From Rhizoclosmatium globosum (Eukaryota > Chytridiomycota > Chytridiomycetes > Chytridiales > Chytriomycetaceae), in contig MCGO01000032.1 in the NCBI GenBank assembly GCA_002104985.1, positions 248,001 to 312,000 of the forward strand: 64,000 nucleotides of DNA, written 5' to 3'. The translations under genes and the position numbers were made by a program. The first letter of the stretch is position 1. The number at the start of each line of letters is the position of its first letter. Shown here piece by piece: positions 1-11,500 of the stretch. The notes beneath the pieces are model-generated. The model saw only the letters and a list, made by a program, of their open reading frames with translations. It did not search any database and was not told the DNA's origin.

Positions 1-2972
1 TGTCTACGTCTGCACTGAATCTGTTGAGGATGCGACCTGTTGGAGTGGTATCGAAGAAAGACATAGGTGCCTTCATAACCGAATTCAAAATATTGTCGTG
101 CAAGACCGTCGCGGCTCTAAGAATGGAATCAACTCAAACGATTCAACAATAAAACCAACCTCAGAGCATAAATAGCACGGAATACATAAGTATAGCAGGA
201 TCCACAGACTGCTACAATAGCCATAATCAGCGAATAGATTCCGAAGTAGAATCCAATCGCTTCAATTTGATTTTCAGGGGCCTCTTTACTCCAGATTCCA
301 AGCCACCAACTGGCACAGATGGATAATCCATTGCTGAGGAAACTCAAGATGAAACAAAGCACCAGTCCTTTAACGGAAAACGCTGTCGCGTATTGCTTGT
401 ACGCTACCCAACCAACTCCGCCCTCGCCTTGTTCCTCATCTGAAGTGAGTTGTCCTTTTGGTACTGAGTCTTGAAGAATAATCTGAGTTGAAAGGACACT
501 CTCCGCAACAGTGCTTTCATCCTCAATACTCCCCGTCTCTTCATCAGCATGATCGAAAACATCAACAACATCATCAGACTTAACCCCCTTCCCACCCGCT
601 TCCCTCATTTTGTCTTCATCAGCTTCCATTACCTCCGCTAATTTCGCAAACTCTCCACCTTTCTTGACAAGTGCGCTATATGTTCCTTTTTCAACAACCT
701 GTCCATCTTTAACGACCCAGATTTTGTCGACAGTAGGGAGATGGTGAATTCCATGCGTGACAAGGACTCTGGTTTTGCCAGCCAAAGCACCATCCTTCGC
801 CAACATACGATCAAAGACGTGCTTCCCAACATGTGCATCCAGCGCTGAAAGAGGATCATCCAAGAAGTAAACATCTGCATTGGAGTATAACGCACGAGCG
901 AGAGAAATACGTTGCTTCTGTCCACCAGAGAGGTTCACACCTCGTTCCCCAATCTCGGTTTGGTCAGCTGCAGGCCAGAGAGTCAAATCGCGGAGCAGAG
1001 CGCACGTTTCGAGGACAGAGGCGTATCGAACTGGGTCGTACTCGTTTCCGAAGATGATGTTGTCGCGGATCGTGCCAGAGAGAATCCAAGCCTTTTGAGA
1101 GACGTACGCAATTTTACCGTACACTTTGACGAGACCTTTGTGGAGATGCTAGAAAAAAAGATGAATATTTGAGAGGAGGAGGATGAGATCGGGTTACCAT
1201 TTCACCGAGAAGCATTGAAATCAGAGAGGTTTTTCCTTCTCCTGTTCTCCCCACAATAGCCAAAAGCTCTCCCTTTTTGATAGAGAGCTGATCCAGTTGA
1301 ATACTAATAGGATCTTCCTTGGACCAAGAACTTGCCGCATTTCGAGCAAACACGACAACAAAGCCTTCCTCTTCCGTTGACGAAACCTTATCCACCACTC
1401 TCACATATCCAGTATCAGCATATTCATTTTCAATCGTTTCCTGAATCTCCTCTGCTTTCAGGAATGCATCGATTCTGCGAGCTGACACCATAATCTTCTT
1501 GAGTTGTACAAACAAGTTTCGAAGCCAATTCATGGGTCGATTCATTAACCCAAGAAGCGCGAGTGTTGTGAATGTTTTTTGAGGCGTGAGTGGGTTTCCC
1601 AAAACCACACTGTATGTACCAAAACACGATAAGGCGATGAGGAAAGGTTGAAGCTGCCAAACAGTCGCCCCAAGTGATTGATAAATCAATGAGACGCGGA
1701 TAGCCTCCATTTCTTGGAGACGGAGGGCCTTAATCTATGATTCTTTAGGAAACGAAGGTAAATAGAAGAGGGGCAGCTTACGGCGGCTTGCATTGGCTTT
1801 ACGAGACAATTGAATTTGATGACAAGAATACCCTTGAGTACTTCACCCATGAGCCGAATTCGCTTATCCATCGCTTCAAGTCGTTTCTTATCCATGATTC
1901 CACTTCGATTCGTAAACTGCAACTGAATCGGAGAAGAAATAACAACGATAAAGAATCCTGGCAAGAAAGCCCAACCGATTTGTTGATATAAGAGGATAAA
2001 TGCGACAGTAAGAGAAACAAAGGCCTTCCAGACACCATTGTAAATCTGTCGCGGAATTAAATTGAGTACTTCAGAGTCTACCGATTGAAGCGTTTGAATG
2101 TATCCTTGGTTAAACTGTTGCCTAGCAGACGGAGAGAGTCTGAGAGACTTCTTGTAAATGGCTCCCACTAATCCCGTTCGAATTTTAACACCAGTAACAA
2201 GCATGATATTAAAGTATTGCTCCTTTATAGGTGGGGAGAGTACTGCAACCAAGAAGACAATAAGAATCAATCGGTATCCTTGTTCAACGGGTGCAAACTC
2301 ATCCGTCAGGTATCCTAAGATCCACTCTATAAGTTTAGGTTGTATGAGCTCCATGAAAATGGTTCCAGAGAGAAAGATCCATCCCACGAGGAACGGCACA
2401 CCAAAGAACGGAATGAGCGACCAAAAGAAGTGAAATAGCGATGAATCCCTTGAGTAAGCCGCATTATAATATCTTGATTCAAAGAGGGTGAACAGATGTC
2501 GAGCTCTGTCGCCCTGGTCAAGGTCATAGAGATCTTCAGCAGTCACCGTCTGAACAGTGCCCTTCTTCATAAGGGCTGACATGAATCCAAAGGAGAAGCG
2601 GGACAATAGCGACTGTTCCGGTTTTGGGTTCTTTTGCTCCGGATCGATTTGGCGGTATCCGTTTCTGTCCGGCGTCGCAACAAACACGAGCACCACGGCC
2701 GCGGCACCGCAAACAACGGCGACACCATCGACCGCAGAGGCAACACTCGTCGAAAGCCACGCGCAAAAGAGACCAAGAAACGCGGCAAAAAGGCCAAGCC
2801 GCGGCTGCGAATCGAGTCGCACAAACAACAGAAACCAGAACAGAACAAACTCGGCGCAAAGAAGCGGCGCAACTCTCTGCGCGTCAATGTTTGGGTATTC
2901 GGTATAGAACGAGTAGCTCTTGAGTGCCGTCGACAGCACTGCCAAGATGGACGCCCCAACTAGTGCTGCCAT
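1..2972 (-). CDS. ABCC/MRP-type ABC transporter, 5' part (gene runs off the window start)
   Basis: Multi-pass ABC exporter of the ABCC (multidrug-resistance-protein) family, expected to move conjugated organic anions or similar compounds across a membrane using ATP. Seen here: an N-terminal hydrophobic domain, the first transmembrane domain, then a full first nucleotide-binding domain with Walker A GRTGEGKT (about 1240), signature LSGGQKQ (about 930), Walker B VYFLDDP and the H-loop LVTHG. After it come an acidic linker and the first helices of the second transmembrane domain; the second ATPase domain lies outside the window. Introns of about 43-50 nt are visible near 116-158, 1148-1197 and 1734-1781. 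The start is the ATG at 2972 (MAALVGAS); a longer frame upstream lacks an ATG. The start codon is 54 bp from the left end of a transposon, so the native promoter has been displaced. Family call firm; substrate unknown. Confidence 0.9.
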
Positions 2973-3026
2973 TTCAACAAAAGATTCGAAATGATGAGAA
3001 ATCAAACAAGCTTAACAACATAATTA

Positions 3027-3040
3027 CACCGCGGGTGATT
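3027..3040. repeat. Left terminal inverted repeat of the transposon
   Basis: CACCGCGGGTGATT, an exact inverted match to 8569-8582, preceded by TA. The repeat is a near-palindrome around a central GCGG. Confidence 0.9.
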
Positions 3041-3391
3041 TCAAATAGTTGAAAATAATTAAAAGACAATTCGAAATAAATGATTGGGTTAACTCAGAAT
3101 GACGTCAACAAAGTGATTTTCAAATATTGGTCTGAATTATTTTGAAATGGGCATGAAAAGAATTTGAAATGTATCCTCGCACAACATTCAAAAGTAAGTA
3201 TGTTGGAAAGGGCACTAATAATTTTGATCTTAAGATTGATAAATAATTGGTTTCAGAATACCAACAAGCATTACCCTTCACAGCAGATTGAAACATTTCA
3301 GGCCAAAGTATTTCAGTGAATGATAAATGAATAATTCAGAATAAATAGAGGCGAAAATGTTGTTTATTGTTTATATGTAAATCATCTGAAA

Positions 3392-4767
3392 CTACTCATT
3401 ATCCTGTTCTTGAATCGCTTCAGGAGAGTTTGGAAGGACAGTTGGCGATTGAGATGACTCAGGCCCGCGCAAGGATGACTCGGGCACGGCAGGAGATGGC
3501 TGACAAACCACTTGCTCCACTTCCTCTCCCATCAGCTGGAAGCGGACATTAGCCAATACTGCTTCCCGATTCGTATTTGGATTCAAGAAATTTGCGAAGA
3601 GCGCAGAACAGTAAGCCCAGTAGTTTTCTTTCAAGTTGAACGCGGCTTGAAGTCTTGAACAATAAACCTAAACAGCGACTTAGATTTTAAGATGAAAGGC
3701 GCTCAACTTACCAGCAAATAAACGACGGTTTTACGATCCAGAGCATCATCGGGGAAAGCGGCATCGAGGGTCTTGTCTTTGTGTCTTGGATCGTCGCCGT
3801 AGAGGTCTTGAATTGCCTGATCGACATTGAAAACGCGAGTGTCCCACTTTTGCAACTAAACAGAGTCGTTAGTGTTTGTTTTGTATTTGGCAAGAGCATC
3901 ACCTTCTTTTTGAACTGAGTCTTTATGGCAGAGAGGAGCTTTGAGGTCTTTTCTCGCGCAAACTTAGTTTCTGATGGCGCATCTGGTGTAGCTACGGTGT
4001 AGTTACGCTGCTGCTTCTGGAGTCAAGTGTTAGATCCAAATAAAACATGAAGTCACACACCTCTGTCCAATCCATACACTCCTTCACCATATCCTGCACT
4101 GGACGAACAGGCAAGTTTAAATCCGTGAATACTTTTGCAGGGCAGTCGAGAGATGTGAAGGAGGCTGCACCCAGTTGGTGGTAAAAAAACACAGGCACAA
4201 GAACCGCATTACTCTTCTACTAAGACTATTAGAGGAGCAGAATTCGGGCGGAAACTCACGGTCCAGCTGTCTTCAAACTCACGTTGCGAGCGAGCGCGAT
4301 TTGCGAGAATGCCAAGAACAAGTAAGCCAGTGGCTTTTGACGTGTCTGGCATCTAAACCAGAAAGTCAGCTGTTGAATCACAAGAAGCCTCAAACCTGAT
4401 GAATATCTTCTACCAGTCGACGTTTACTTGGTGTTAATTCCAGCGTGTTCATGATACCATCAACCGCTTCTGCATCGCTTCGGTCAGAAGTCCCACGCTT
4501 TGGCGTGCCAGGTACACCTGCTGTTGAAGAATTGACAGCAAGAGGAGTGACAGCTCGAACAACTGCGGGGGTGGATGAAGTTGAAGGGGCAGGGGGGAGT
4601 TTTAAGAGGGTGAGTGTTGGTGTTGCTGATGGAGTTGGGGTCCCGTTGTTTAAACGTCGTACTCCGCTGCTGCTGCGGCTGCTGCCACTCTCACTGGCGC
4701 TGCCACTGCCACTGCCGCCGCCGCTGTTGTTGTTGTTATTGGTGTCGCTTGCGCGGCTGTTGGTCAT
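3392..4767 (-). CDS. Second gene of the transposon (accessory protein of unknown function)
   Basis: Intron-containing gene wholly inside the element, transcribed away from the transposase. The start is the ATG at 4767 (MTNSRASD); a longer reading would begin with TTG. Exon 1 encodes a Ser/Gly/Asn-rich low-complexity stretch and a basic TPSKRR motif that could be a nuclear signal. GT-AG introns are visible at 4353-4395 and about 4214-4258, with further short ones near 4018, 3857-3902 and 3668-3711. Later exons encode a compact region of about 230 residues (VPVFFYHQLGAASF, RPVQDMVKECMDWTE, NYWAYCSALFANFLNP) and a Pro/Ser-rich acidic tail. I recognise no domain. By position it resembles the TnpA-like second proteins of plant CACTA elements, which bind subterminal repeats; that role is inference. 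A captured host gene is the alternative. Confidence 0.65.
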
Positions 4768-4858
4768 TTTTTTGAGATTTTCCTTCAAATTCTTCCGCGA
4801 ATTCTTCCGAAACCCACACGCGTGCCTCGTCCATCTTCAACCCCAAGTTTATTACAAG
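4768..4858. promoter_or_regulatory. Bidirectional promoter region of the transposon
   Basis: Only 91 bp separate the start codons of the two divergent element genes, so both core promoters must lie here or inside the opposite gene's 5' end. No TATA box is obvious. Confidence 0.5.
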
Positions 4859-7800
4859 ATGAGCAACGAGTTCAAAGTTTGGACTCAACTTTCAGAAGGC
4901 TCATGGAAATGCAATGTGTGCAACTCTATTATTAATCAAAACCTCGTAGCTTCTGTCCAAAAAAGGCATGAGAGTAGTCAAACACACATCAGAAAAGTGT
5001 CCAAAATTCTGTATCAGAGCACTGTCTCCAAAGACAGCAGCAAGGAATCTGTATCTGGAGTTGCATCTGGAGTAAGTGGAAATATCGAAGAAGGTATCAG
5101 AAAGGAGGAACCACTTGAAAACAGAGAAATCAACGTTATTGAATCGGCAAATATTGAAGAAATTGAAACGGAACATCTCAACGACATCGAAATTGGAGAC
5201 GTTGCAGCCATTGAACAAAACACCACTGTCAATGTTGACACTGAGTTTGAAACCAAATATGTCAGTGATCTTGAAACGCAACAGTTAAAAGATGTCCGTG
5301 AAGACAACAAAAAGGGAGACAACGAAGTTGAAACTGAAACTGAAGGCAGCGACGAGATACCTTTCTTTGCTATGCTTTTTGAAAGTGATGTTGGTTCCGA
5401 AGACCCAGACTTTAGTAACAATGAAGACTCAAGTACTGACTCAGATTCAAACGAAGCACATGAGCAACTTGAAGATGACGACCTAGTTGCGGACCCACCA
5501 ATACCTGGAGCTGCTTACGAGAAATTAAAGAAAGGATGGTACCATGATCCAGACGTTGCACAGTTTGCACAAGGCAAATACTTTCCGTTTGCATCTGAGC
5601 TGGAATATGAAGTGACAGATCTATACACTAAAACGGGGGCAGCCACAATTTCACGATATCTGCAAAACAGAATCTCAAAAGTATTCAGAAGTTGTAAACC
5701 TCCAACTCACAGTCGCATCCTTAAATTACGCTCTAACATACGTGAATTACTTAACTATAACCCAGTTGCATTTGAGTTAGACGAGGGAAGGATTGTGTAT
5801 TATATTCCAATCATTGCTTCTCTCCGGTTGGCCTTTGCTAATCCAAAAACAAGGAGTCTACTTAAAGTTTTACCAGTTGATACTGAGATCCAAATGGAGC
5901 TATATCATTCAAAAAAGTGGTTAAACGAAATCAAGACGCCCATGGTGCGTCTCTCTCAGACAGGCCTTGACGTCTTTGTTGATGAGTTGTATAAACTTTC
6001 TGAGAGTGATGGCTTTCTTCCAACAACATTTTTTGAAGACTCCAGAGGTAAAATATTTGCTGTTGGGCATCACTGTATTCTGGGGCCAAATACTGTCTTA
6101 GTCAAGAATCATTTATACAAAGTTGAAGTTAACAACATAATTGAGTATTTCCAGTGCACAAATTTGGTCAAGATTGTATTTGAATGTGGAAAATCAGCAA
6201 CTCTACGTAATTTTGAACAATCAATGCGGAATGGATCAGCCCTTCGCTTAAGAGCGTGTGGAAGGCGGGTGTTCAATGTGCCAATAACACTTTTCAATGA
6301 TGATACCAGTGGAAATGAATCCAAGAAGTGGAACAAATACGAATCTATTCTATTTACGCTGGCAGGACTTCCATTCAAGGAATCACAGCTGCAGCATAAC
6401 ATTTTCTTTGTTTGTACATCAAAAGATTTTAAAGCTATAGAAAGTGGTGTGGTTGTCGTGAATTGTATGCGCGAACTTCGAACAGGTGTTGTTGTGTATG
6501 ATTCATATCTCAGAGAAGAAGTGCTCATTATTGGTAAATTTCTGGGTTTATACCATATATCTCACCTGATATTAGGTGTAATAATGCAAAATGTTGGTGA
6601 CAATCCTGCATTGTCCGCCCAAGTTTCTCATTCAGGGACCAAGTCCAACCATCCTTGTCGAATTTGCAAAGTTATTACTCCGTCAACGGCACCTGAATTG
6701 CTCAATTTTTTAAAAAAACCAGACGCTGCATTTAATATCTTTCAGGAAACAAAAGAAATTTTGATTAATTTGAAAAGGAAACACCAAGCGGATAAACTCA
6801 GTATTAACCAAGTGAAAAAAGTCTTGAAGGAAAATAGCATATCAGATACGTTTTTCTCTAAATTTCTTGAAAACAATATGCAAGTTCCATGGATGAATCC
6901 ATTTCTTGGTTATGTTGGGGAAGAGCCGTTCACTGAAGGTGCTCTTGACACCCCTGTTGAGCTTCTTCATTGTGTACTTCTTGGGATAGTCAAGTATGCA
7001 ACTATTGCTACCATAACTCGTATTCCTGACACTACAGATCTGAAGTCAGCAATAGAAGGGATTGCTCAAGATGGGCTGGCAACTAAGCTTAGAGGACACT
7101 ACATGGTAAGGAATAATATACATTTTTATTCCTCATATGCACCTGTGCAGGTTCACTATGTTGGTTCCCGCAATGGAAAAGATTTCCGCTCATTTATCCA
7201 AATTGCTCCATTTGTATTCCAAAATATTGTCTCCAATGCAGAATTGACAGTGTGGAAATCTTTGTCACATCTTACAGCAATGCTATATGCGACAACTGTC
7301 AGTCCTGACTATGAAACAAATGTTAATAATGCTCTCGATTTTTTCATCGTAAATGCTAGTGCCACCCCACTCTTTGCTGATCTGGTCAAACCTAAACTGC
7401 ATCTTTTGAGGCATGTTACTCTCTTTACTGACAGATATGGACCACTTGTAGGATCTGCAACTGAAAATTTTGAGGGATCAAACAAAATTATTCGCAGTGT
7501 GCTTATTCATTCTGATCGACAAGACACGTCAAAAGACACAGCCGTTACGTTTGCAACAACGCGATCACTCCAACATCTTGGCGATGGGGGTTACTATCGG
7601 CTTCATGGTGCTTATCATTCAAACTTGGCACTTGTTCGTGTAATTGAGCGTGCAACCATTCCGCACCAAATACACACTGACAGCTTTGTCGCAGTTATTC
7701 TATCAAACACTACACAATTTTACAAAGTTTGTGAAGTTGAAAAAAGTAGGGTCACTGGTGTTGAATACGTCTTAAATGGGAGTTATCACCTTGATTGCCC

Positions 7801-8254
7801 AATCATAGAAATCACAAATACCACCAATATGTTTGATATTGCACAAGCTACATTGATCAATGTTCAACACCATTGCCGTGATGCCTGTCAAATTCGAAAC
7901 AAACGAAGTACAACTGAAGGATCTCGTCACAAACAATACATTTCACACATTGGTAATGAAGAATACATCATTAATCTGTGCTCGTTTAAAACTCGTAGGA
8001 TGTTGGAACACCTTGTCCAAATCACGGAGCCAGTCTCTCCAAGTACTTTTGAAACTGCAGTTAAAACAGGATTTAAGTTAATGCAGGAAAAGAGAGAAGT
8101 AGCAAAGGCTCAAAGTCGTGCCAAACGTCAAGCAAAACACAGACATGAACCAGCAGTTGCCATTCAAGTGACTGCAACACAGCCAACACGCATGTCAACA
8201 AGAGCTAAGAAACACGTTGTTACTGCTAACAGTAGTAGCAGTGATAGTGAATAA
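4859..8254 (+). CDS. Plavaka-like (CMC superfamily) transposase
   Basis: Single-exon transposase, 1,131 residues from the ATG at 4859 (MSNEFKVW). The frame is open back to 4445, but those extra 138 codons lie antisense to the accessory gene and are low-complexity, so I reject them. Visible: an N-terminal CxxC...H..H zinc-finger-like segment (WKCNVC about residue 20, then H and H), a long acidic region, then the catalytic body. Hallmarks of the family are NDDTSGNESKKWNKYE followed by LAGLPFKE, a Cys motif SNHPCRICKV, and TPVELLHCVLLGIVKY. Plavaka transposases use a DDE-type triad; the first Asp is probably in NDDTSGN, the others I cannot assign. The C-terminus is basic with a Ser-rich end. Cut-and-paste transposition of this element is its expected role. 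Confidence 0.88.
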   Translation: MSNEFKVWTQLSEGSWKCNVCNSIINQNLVASVQKRHESSQTHIRKVSKILYQSTVSKDSSKESVSGVASGVSGNIEEGIRKEEPLENREINVIESANIEEIETEHLNDIEIGDVAAIEQNTTVNVDTEFETKYVSDLETQQLKDVREDNKKGDNEVETETEGSDEIPFFAMLFESDVGSEDPDFSNNEDSSTDSDSNEAHEQLEDDDLVADPPIPGAAYEKLKKGWYHDPDVAQFAQGKYFPFASELEYEVTDLYTKTGAATISRYLQNRISKVFRSCKPPTHSRILKLRSNIRELLNYNPVAFELDEGRIVYYIPIIASLRLAFANPKTRSLLKVLPVDTEIQMELYHSKKWLNEIKTPMVRLSQTGLDVFVDELYKLSESDGFLPTTFFEDSRGKIFAVGHHCILGPNTVLVKNHLYKVEVNNIIEYFQCTNLVKIVFECGKSATLRNFEQSMRNGSALRLRACGRRVFNVPITLFNDDTSGNESKKWNKYESILFTLAGLPFKESQLQHNIFFVCTSKDFKAIESGVVVVNCMRELRTGVVVYDSYLREEVLIIGKFLGLYHISHLILGVIMQNVGDNPALSAQVSHSGTKSNHPCRICKVITPSTAPELLNFLKKPDAAFNIFQETKEILINLKRKHQADKLSINQVKKVLKENSISDTFFSKFLENNMQVPWMNPFLGYVGEEPFTEGALDTPVELLHCVLLGIVKYATIATITRIPDTTDLKSAIEGIAQDGLATKLRGHYMVRNNIHFYSSYAPVQVHYVGSRNGKDFRSFIQIAPFVFQNIVSNAELTVWKSLSHLTAMLYATTVSPDYETNVNNALDFFIVNASATPLFADLVKPKLHLLRHVTLFTDRYGPLVGSATENFEGSNKIIRSVLIHSDRQDTSKDTAVTFATTRSLQHLGDGGYYRLHGAYHSNLALVRVIERATIPHQIHTDSFVAVILSNTTQFYKVCEVEKSRVTGVEYVLNGSYHLDCPIIEITNTTNMFDIAQATLINVQHHCRDACQIRNKRSTTEGSRHKQYISHIGNEEYIINLCSFKTRRMLEHLVQITEPVSPSTFETAVKTGFKLMQEKREVAKAQSRAKRQAKHRHEPAVAIQVTATQPTRMSTRAKKHVVTANSSSSDSE

Positions 8255-8568
8255 GGGGACTAGAGTTCAGTTTTAACACAATGCCAATTATTCTTCCTCT
8301 GCAATATTTTCAAAGATGCTCAGTTGATAATTGGAATCATTATTGGGCCTTCTTCATCTCATGTTAATTGAGAAAGTTATTTTGGGTTTATTCAAGGTGT
8401 TATTTTTCAAAATCATTTGTACAATTGTTTTCAAATGTTTCTACTTTCAAACTGTGTCAATGAATAAGTCTGCATTGTCCAAAATAATTTTGGCCTCGGA
8501 AATGCTCTAAATTGTTTTTTACAACAATTCAAATTAAAACTCGCATAATTTTATTTGAAGTTCATTTT

Positions 8569-8582
8569 AATCACCCGCGGTG
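8569..8582. repeat. Right terminal inverted repeat of the transposon
   Basis: AATCACCCGCGGTG, the exact complement of 3027-3040, followed by TA. It ends 6 bp before the stop codon of the neighbouring GPCR gene. Confidence 0.9.
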
Positions 8583-8588
8583 TATCCT

Positions 8589-11500
8589 TCATTTGCAGTA
8601 CTTGTCCAAATACCCCAAGAATTGCTTGACCTTCTCAGACTCCTCAAAATCAATACAAGCATGAACTTTGCCTGTTTTCAATTTAATTCGATGCTGCTGT
8701 CTGCTACCGTAAGCAAGACAAGTCGTTGTCGATTGATACGTCTTATTTACAAGCGTAATCGTTGTTGTGGGAGCGTCGTCATCCTCTTGTGGCAACAACA
8801 GAATAACAACGTTCTTTCCAATGCAACCTACACAAGCCCACGCGTGAGTCCAGATTGTCGGTAAGAATCTCGTTTTTAACTTATAAACAACATGGAACTG
8901 GGATTGTGGTGAGATTAGTAATCTCAATCAGAAGATCAACTCCCTTTACCTTGCATTCGAATCCATATTTTGACGTAAATGTGTAAGGAAGTGGAATCTT
9001 TTTTGGAGGAACGGCTCCGTATGAATGCTTTGATGCTCCGGTCAAGTCGCCCATGCTCGTATTCAGAGCGTGAAAACTACTTGTTTTGGCTTTGTTCAGT
9101 GATGCCATCGATTCGGATTTCCCTTCTAGTCCTCCACTGGCCGTCTTTTTAGGTGCGGAAGGCAATTCTGGATGCCTCAAGTCCATGGTGGAACCACTTT
9201 TCATTTTACGAAGAGCATTGGAATTCAGAGAATTCACAGACGAAGCCTTCACTAAACCCATCATTCCAGCGTTCTGTATCTGACTTTCAACAACACCTTT
9301 GACTGATTTGATGGACGAGACTTTCACAGCGGTTCCATCTTTCACTGCCGTTGATTTTCTCGATGTCGATCGTGAGAAGGACCATTTGAGGCGGCTATCT
9401 GCAACTTCATAAAACACAGCCAAAGATTTTGAAATCAAAGGCGACAGAATAGATTGTGTAGTGATGAGCCAGATGAGAGTAGTTTCAGTGAGTGAATAAC
9501 TTGTAGCAGATGCTTTCCCAAAATGCTTCATTGTTGTCGCAATCAACATTGCAACTGTGGCTGAAGCTTCTAGTGATACTAAATACGTGAACTCTGAATG
9601 AATTTCAGCAACGTAACGGAGTTTGTGCGTGACGACCAATAAAAACGCATAGATGAGAACATTGAATGCAGTTAAAACTCGTTCCAAGATGGACCCGGTC
9701 GAGGAATCATAAATACAGGTGAGTGTTGTGTTGTCTTCATTATACTGAGGTTGAATTTGCAAATCGGACAAAACAGTCCATACCGTCAGTAATATCTGAA
9801 TTCACAAGTGAATTAATTTGACATACATTGAAAGCATTTACTCACCACTTCACCAAGAACAGGAACGCACATCCATCTGAGACTGTACAAATCCGAAAGT
9901 CTCTCCTTTGAAAACTTATTTCCCGAGTAAATCAAATAAATTCTTGCGTTCTTGACAATTGATGACGAGACAATAAGTGTATATCCCAGCAGATGCAACC
10001 ACACAATTCCTGCACATTTTTGTTCCGTAAGAAGATCAAACTTAAGCTCAGTAGAAATGTACAAAAGTAATGCTCCAATAATGTGGACGAACGAAAACGT
10101 CACTGAACCAGCACGAACGGCTTTCACTTTCCGAAAACAAATAAGAAGCAGCGCGTAGCTGAAACAAAGAACGTATCCTGCACAAGCGTAAAACCGAAAT
10201 ACGAAGACTGCTCTTGAACTAGATGAAATCATTTGAATCGGGGGAGGCCTTAAACGTCCATCGTCAGGAGGGACAGATGATCCTTCAAGTCGAATTTACA
10301 TTTTAGAAAGTAAACATCTCATAAGAATGAATCATACCATCTCGAAAGACCGGTCCGGCTCCAGGTAAAAGAATCAGTTGTTGCGAACGGTTGTTCTTGG
10401 CAAATGTGCCAAAGACGACGGTGCTTCCATTTTCATTGTAGTATGCAACTATAATAGGCCTTTTGTGAAATTGTCTTAGCCAGCCGATAGTATATCCACA
10501 TACTTACGCGTTAATATCACCACGGTTAGATAATACGACAGGGTCTCCGGTAAATCCACGATATCCTGTCATAGCATTAAAATCTGGCAACGTAAGCATA
10601 TCTGGCACGTTGTTTACCAGTATTCCTGAATGCCGTGGAATTCAACAAATTCCGTGCCATTTTAGATCCCAATATTTGAGGTGATAAGGAATTGTTGGCC
10701 AAAACGCTGTAAATTCCGGTAGCCAATACTTGCGCGCAGTCATAAGCCGCTGGACCGTTGTAAGGATTGAAGTGTGTTGCATCAAACTGTTGTCTTTGGG
10801 TGTTTGAATCAGAAATCTGCAAGATTCAACCATATACTTACCCTGTGGGACTCAGTAAGTTGTTCAAGCTGAGAACCATAGCTTCCTCTAATTCTTGTAT
10901 GTTTGCTGGAGTTGGATTCCTGCTTTGTATGGTAATAACACCATGCTTCAATTTTAAATAATCTACGCCAAACACTTGAGTCAACCGTTAACTCAAAATG
11001 CATTTTAAATTTTGTTCTTACACTGTTGTCCGTTGGGTACGGGGAGAAATGCCGAAAACGTAATCCACACATATTGGTTTCCAACACTGAGTCCTAGTCT
11101 AGAAGAATTGAAATTAAATATCACTTTGATGAATTCGTACATGCTTACGATGCAAGTGCATAATAAACAATTCCAGAAACAGCAGATCCAGCATCAAGAA
11201 TAATGTAGCGCGAGTCGTAGTGCTGCAACAGCTTCCCAATGCTTTTAATTTCATCAGGAGACATATTCTTATTAATATTTATCTTGGTAAGTATTCTGAT
11301 TCCATGCTCATTCAACTCGGCCACAATATCTGATGATCCACTATCCGTCAGGATTGCAACGCGCGAAACTCCCCAGGCTGTAAGCAGTGTTGTCACTGGT
11401 CGTGCATAGCCCGAATAGGATTGCGTTGAAATATAGTATCCATATTTCTTCCTGTCAGTGAAGCCTTGATAAGAGTTTCCAACACCACAACTTGGTACCT

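Larger units (their letters stand above)
3027..8582. mobile_element. CMC-superfamily (Plavaka-like) DNA transposon, apparently complete
   Basis: A 5,556-bp element bounded by perfect 14-bp inverted repeats (CACCGCGGGTGATT at 3027-3040 and its complement at 8569-8582) and flanked by TA on both sides (3025-3026, 8583-8584). It carries a 1,131-residue transposase on + and a second, intron-containing gene on -, diverging from a 91-bp spacer. Both ends are AT-rich and contain recurring TTTCAAA/TTTGAAA words (near 3039, 3118, 3140, 3162, 8407, 8432, 8447, 8553), like the subterminal transposase-binding repeats of CACTA-type elements. The transposase frame is open and the termini match, so the copy looks recent and possibly active. 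It sits in what was a 58-bp spacer between two minus-strand genes. The Plavaka assignment rests on motif recognition; the TA duplication is inferred from the two flanks. Confidence 0.85.

Noticed and set aside
4445..4858. Upstream extension of the transposase frame by 138 codons
   Set aside because: It is antisense to the low-complexity first exon of the divergent second gene; the conserved zinc-finger-like start begins at ATG 4859.
4901..6528. Several minus-strand open frames inside the transposase
   Set aside because: They are shadows of the transposase, rich in Ser/Leu, with no start context or splice chain.
3027..8582. KDZ or Tc1/mariner assignment of the transposon (TA flanks)
   Set aside because: The transposase is far too long for Tc1/mariner and carries the DDTSGN...KxWNK and TPVELLH...GIVKY words known to me from Plavaka/CMC, not the KDZ CxC motifs.
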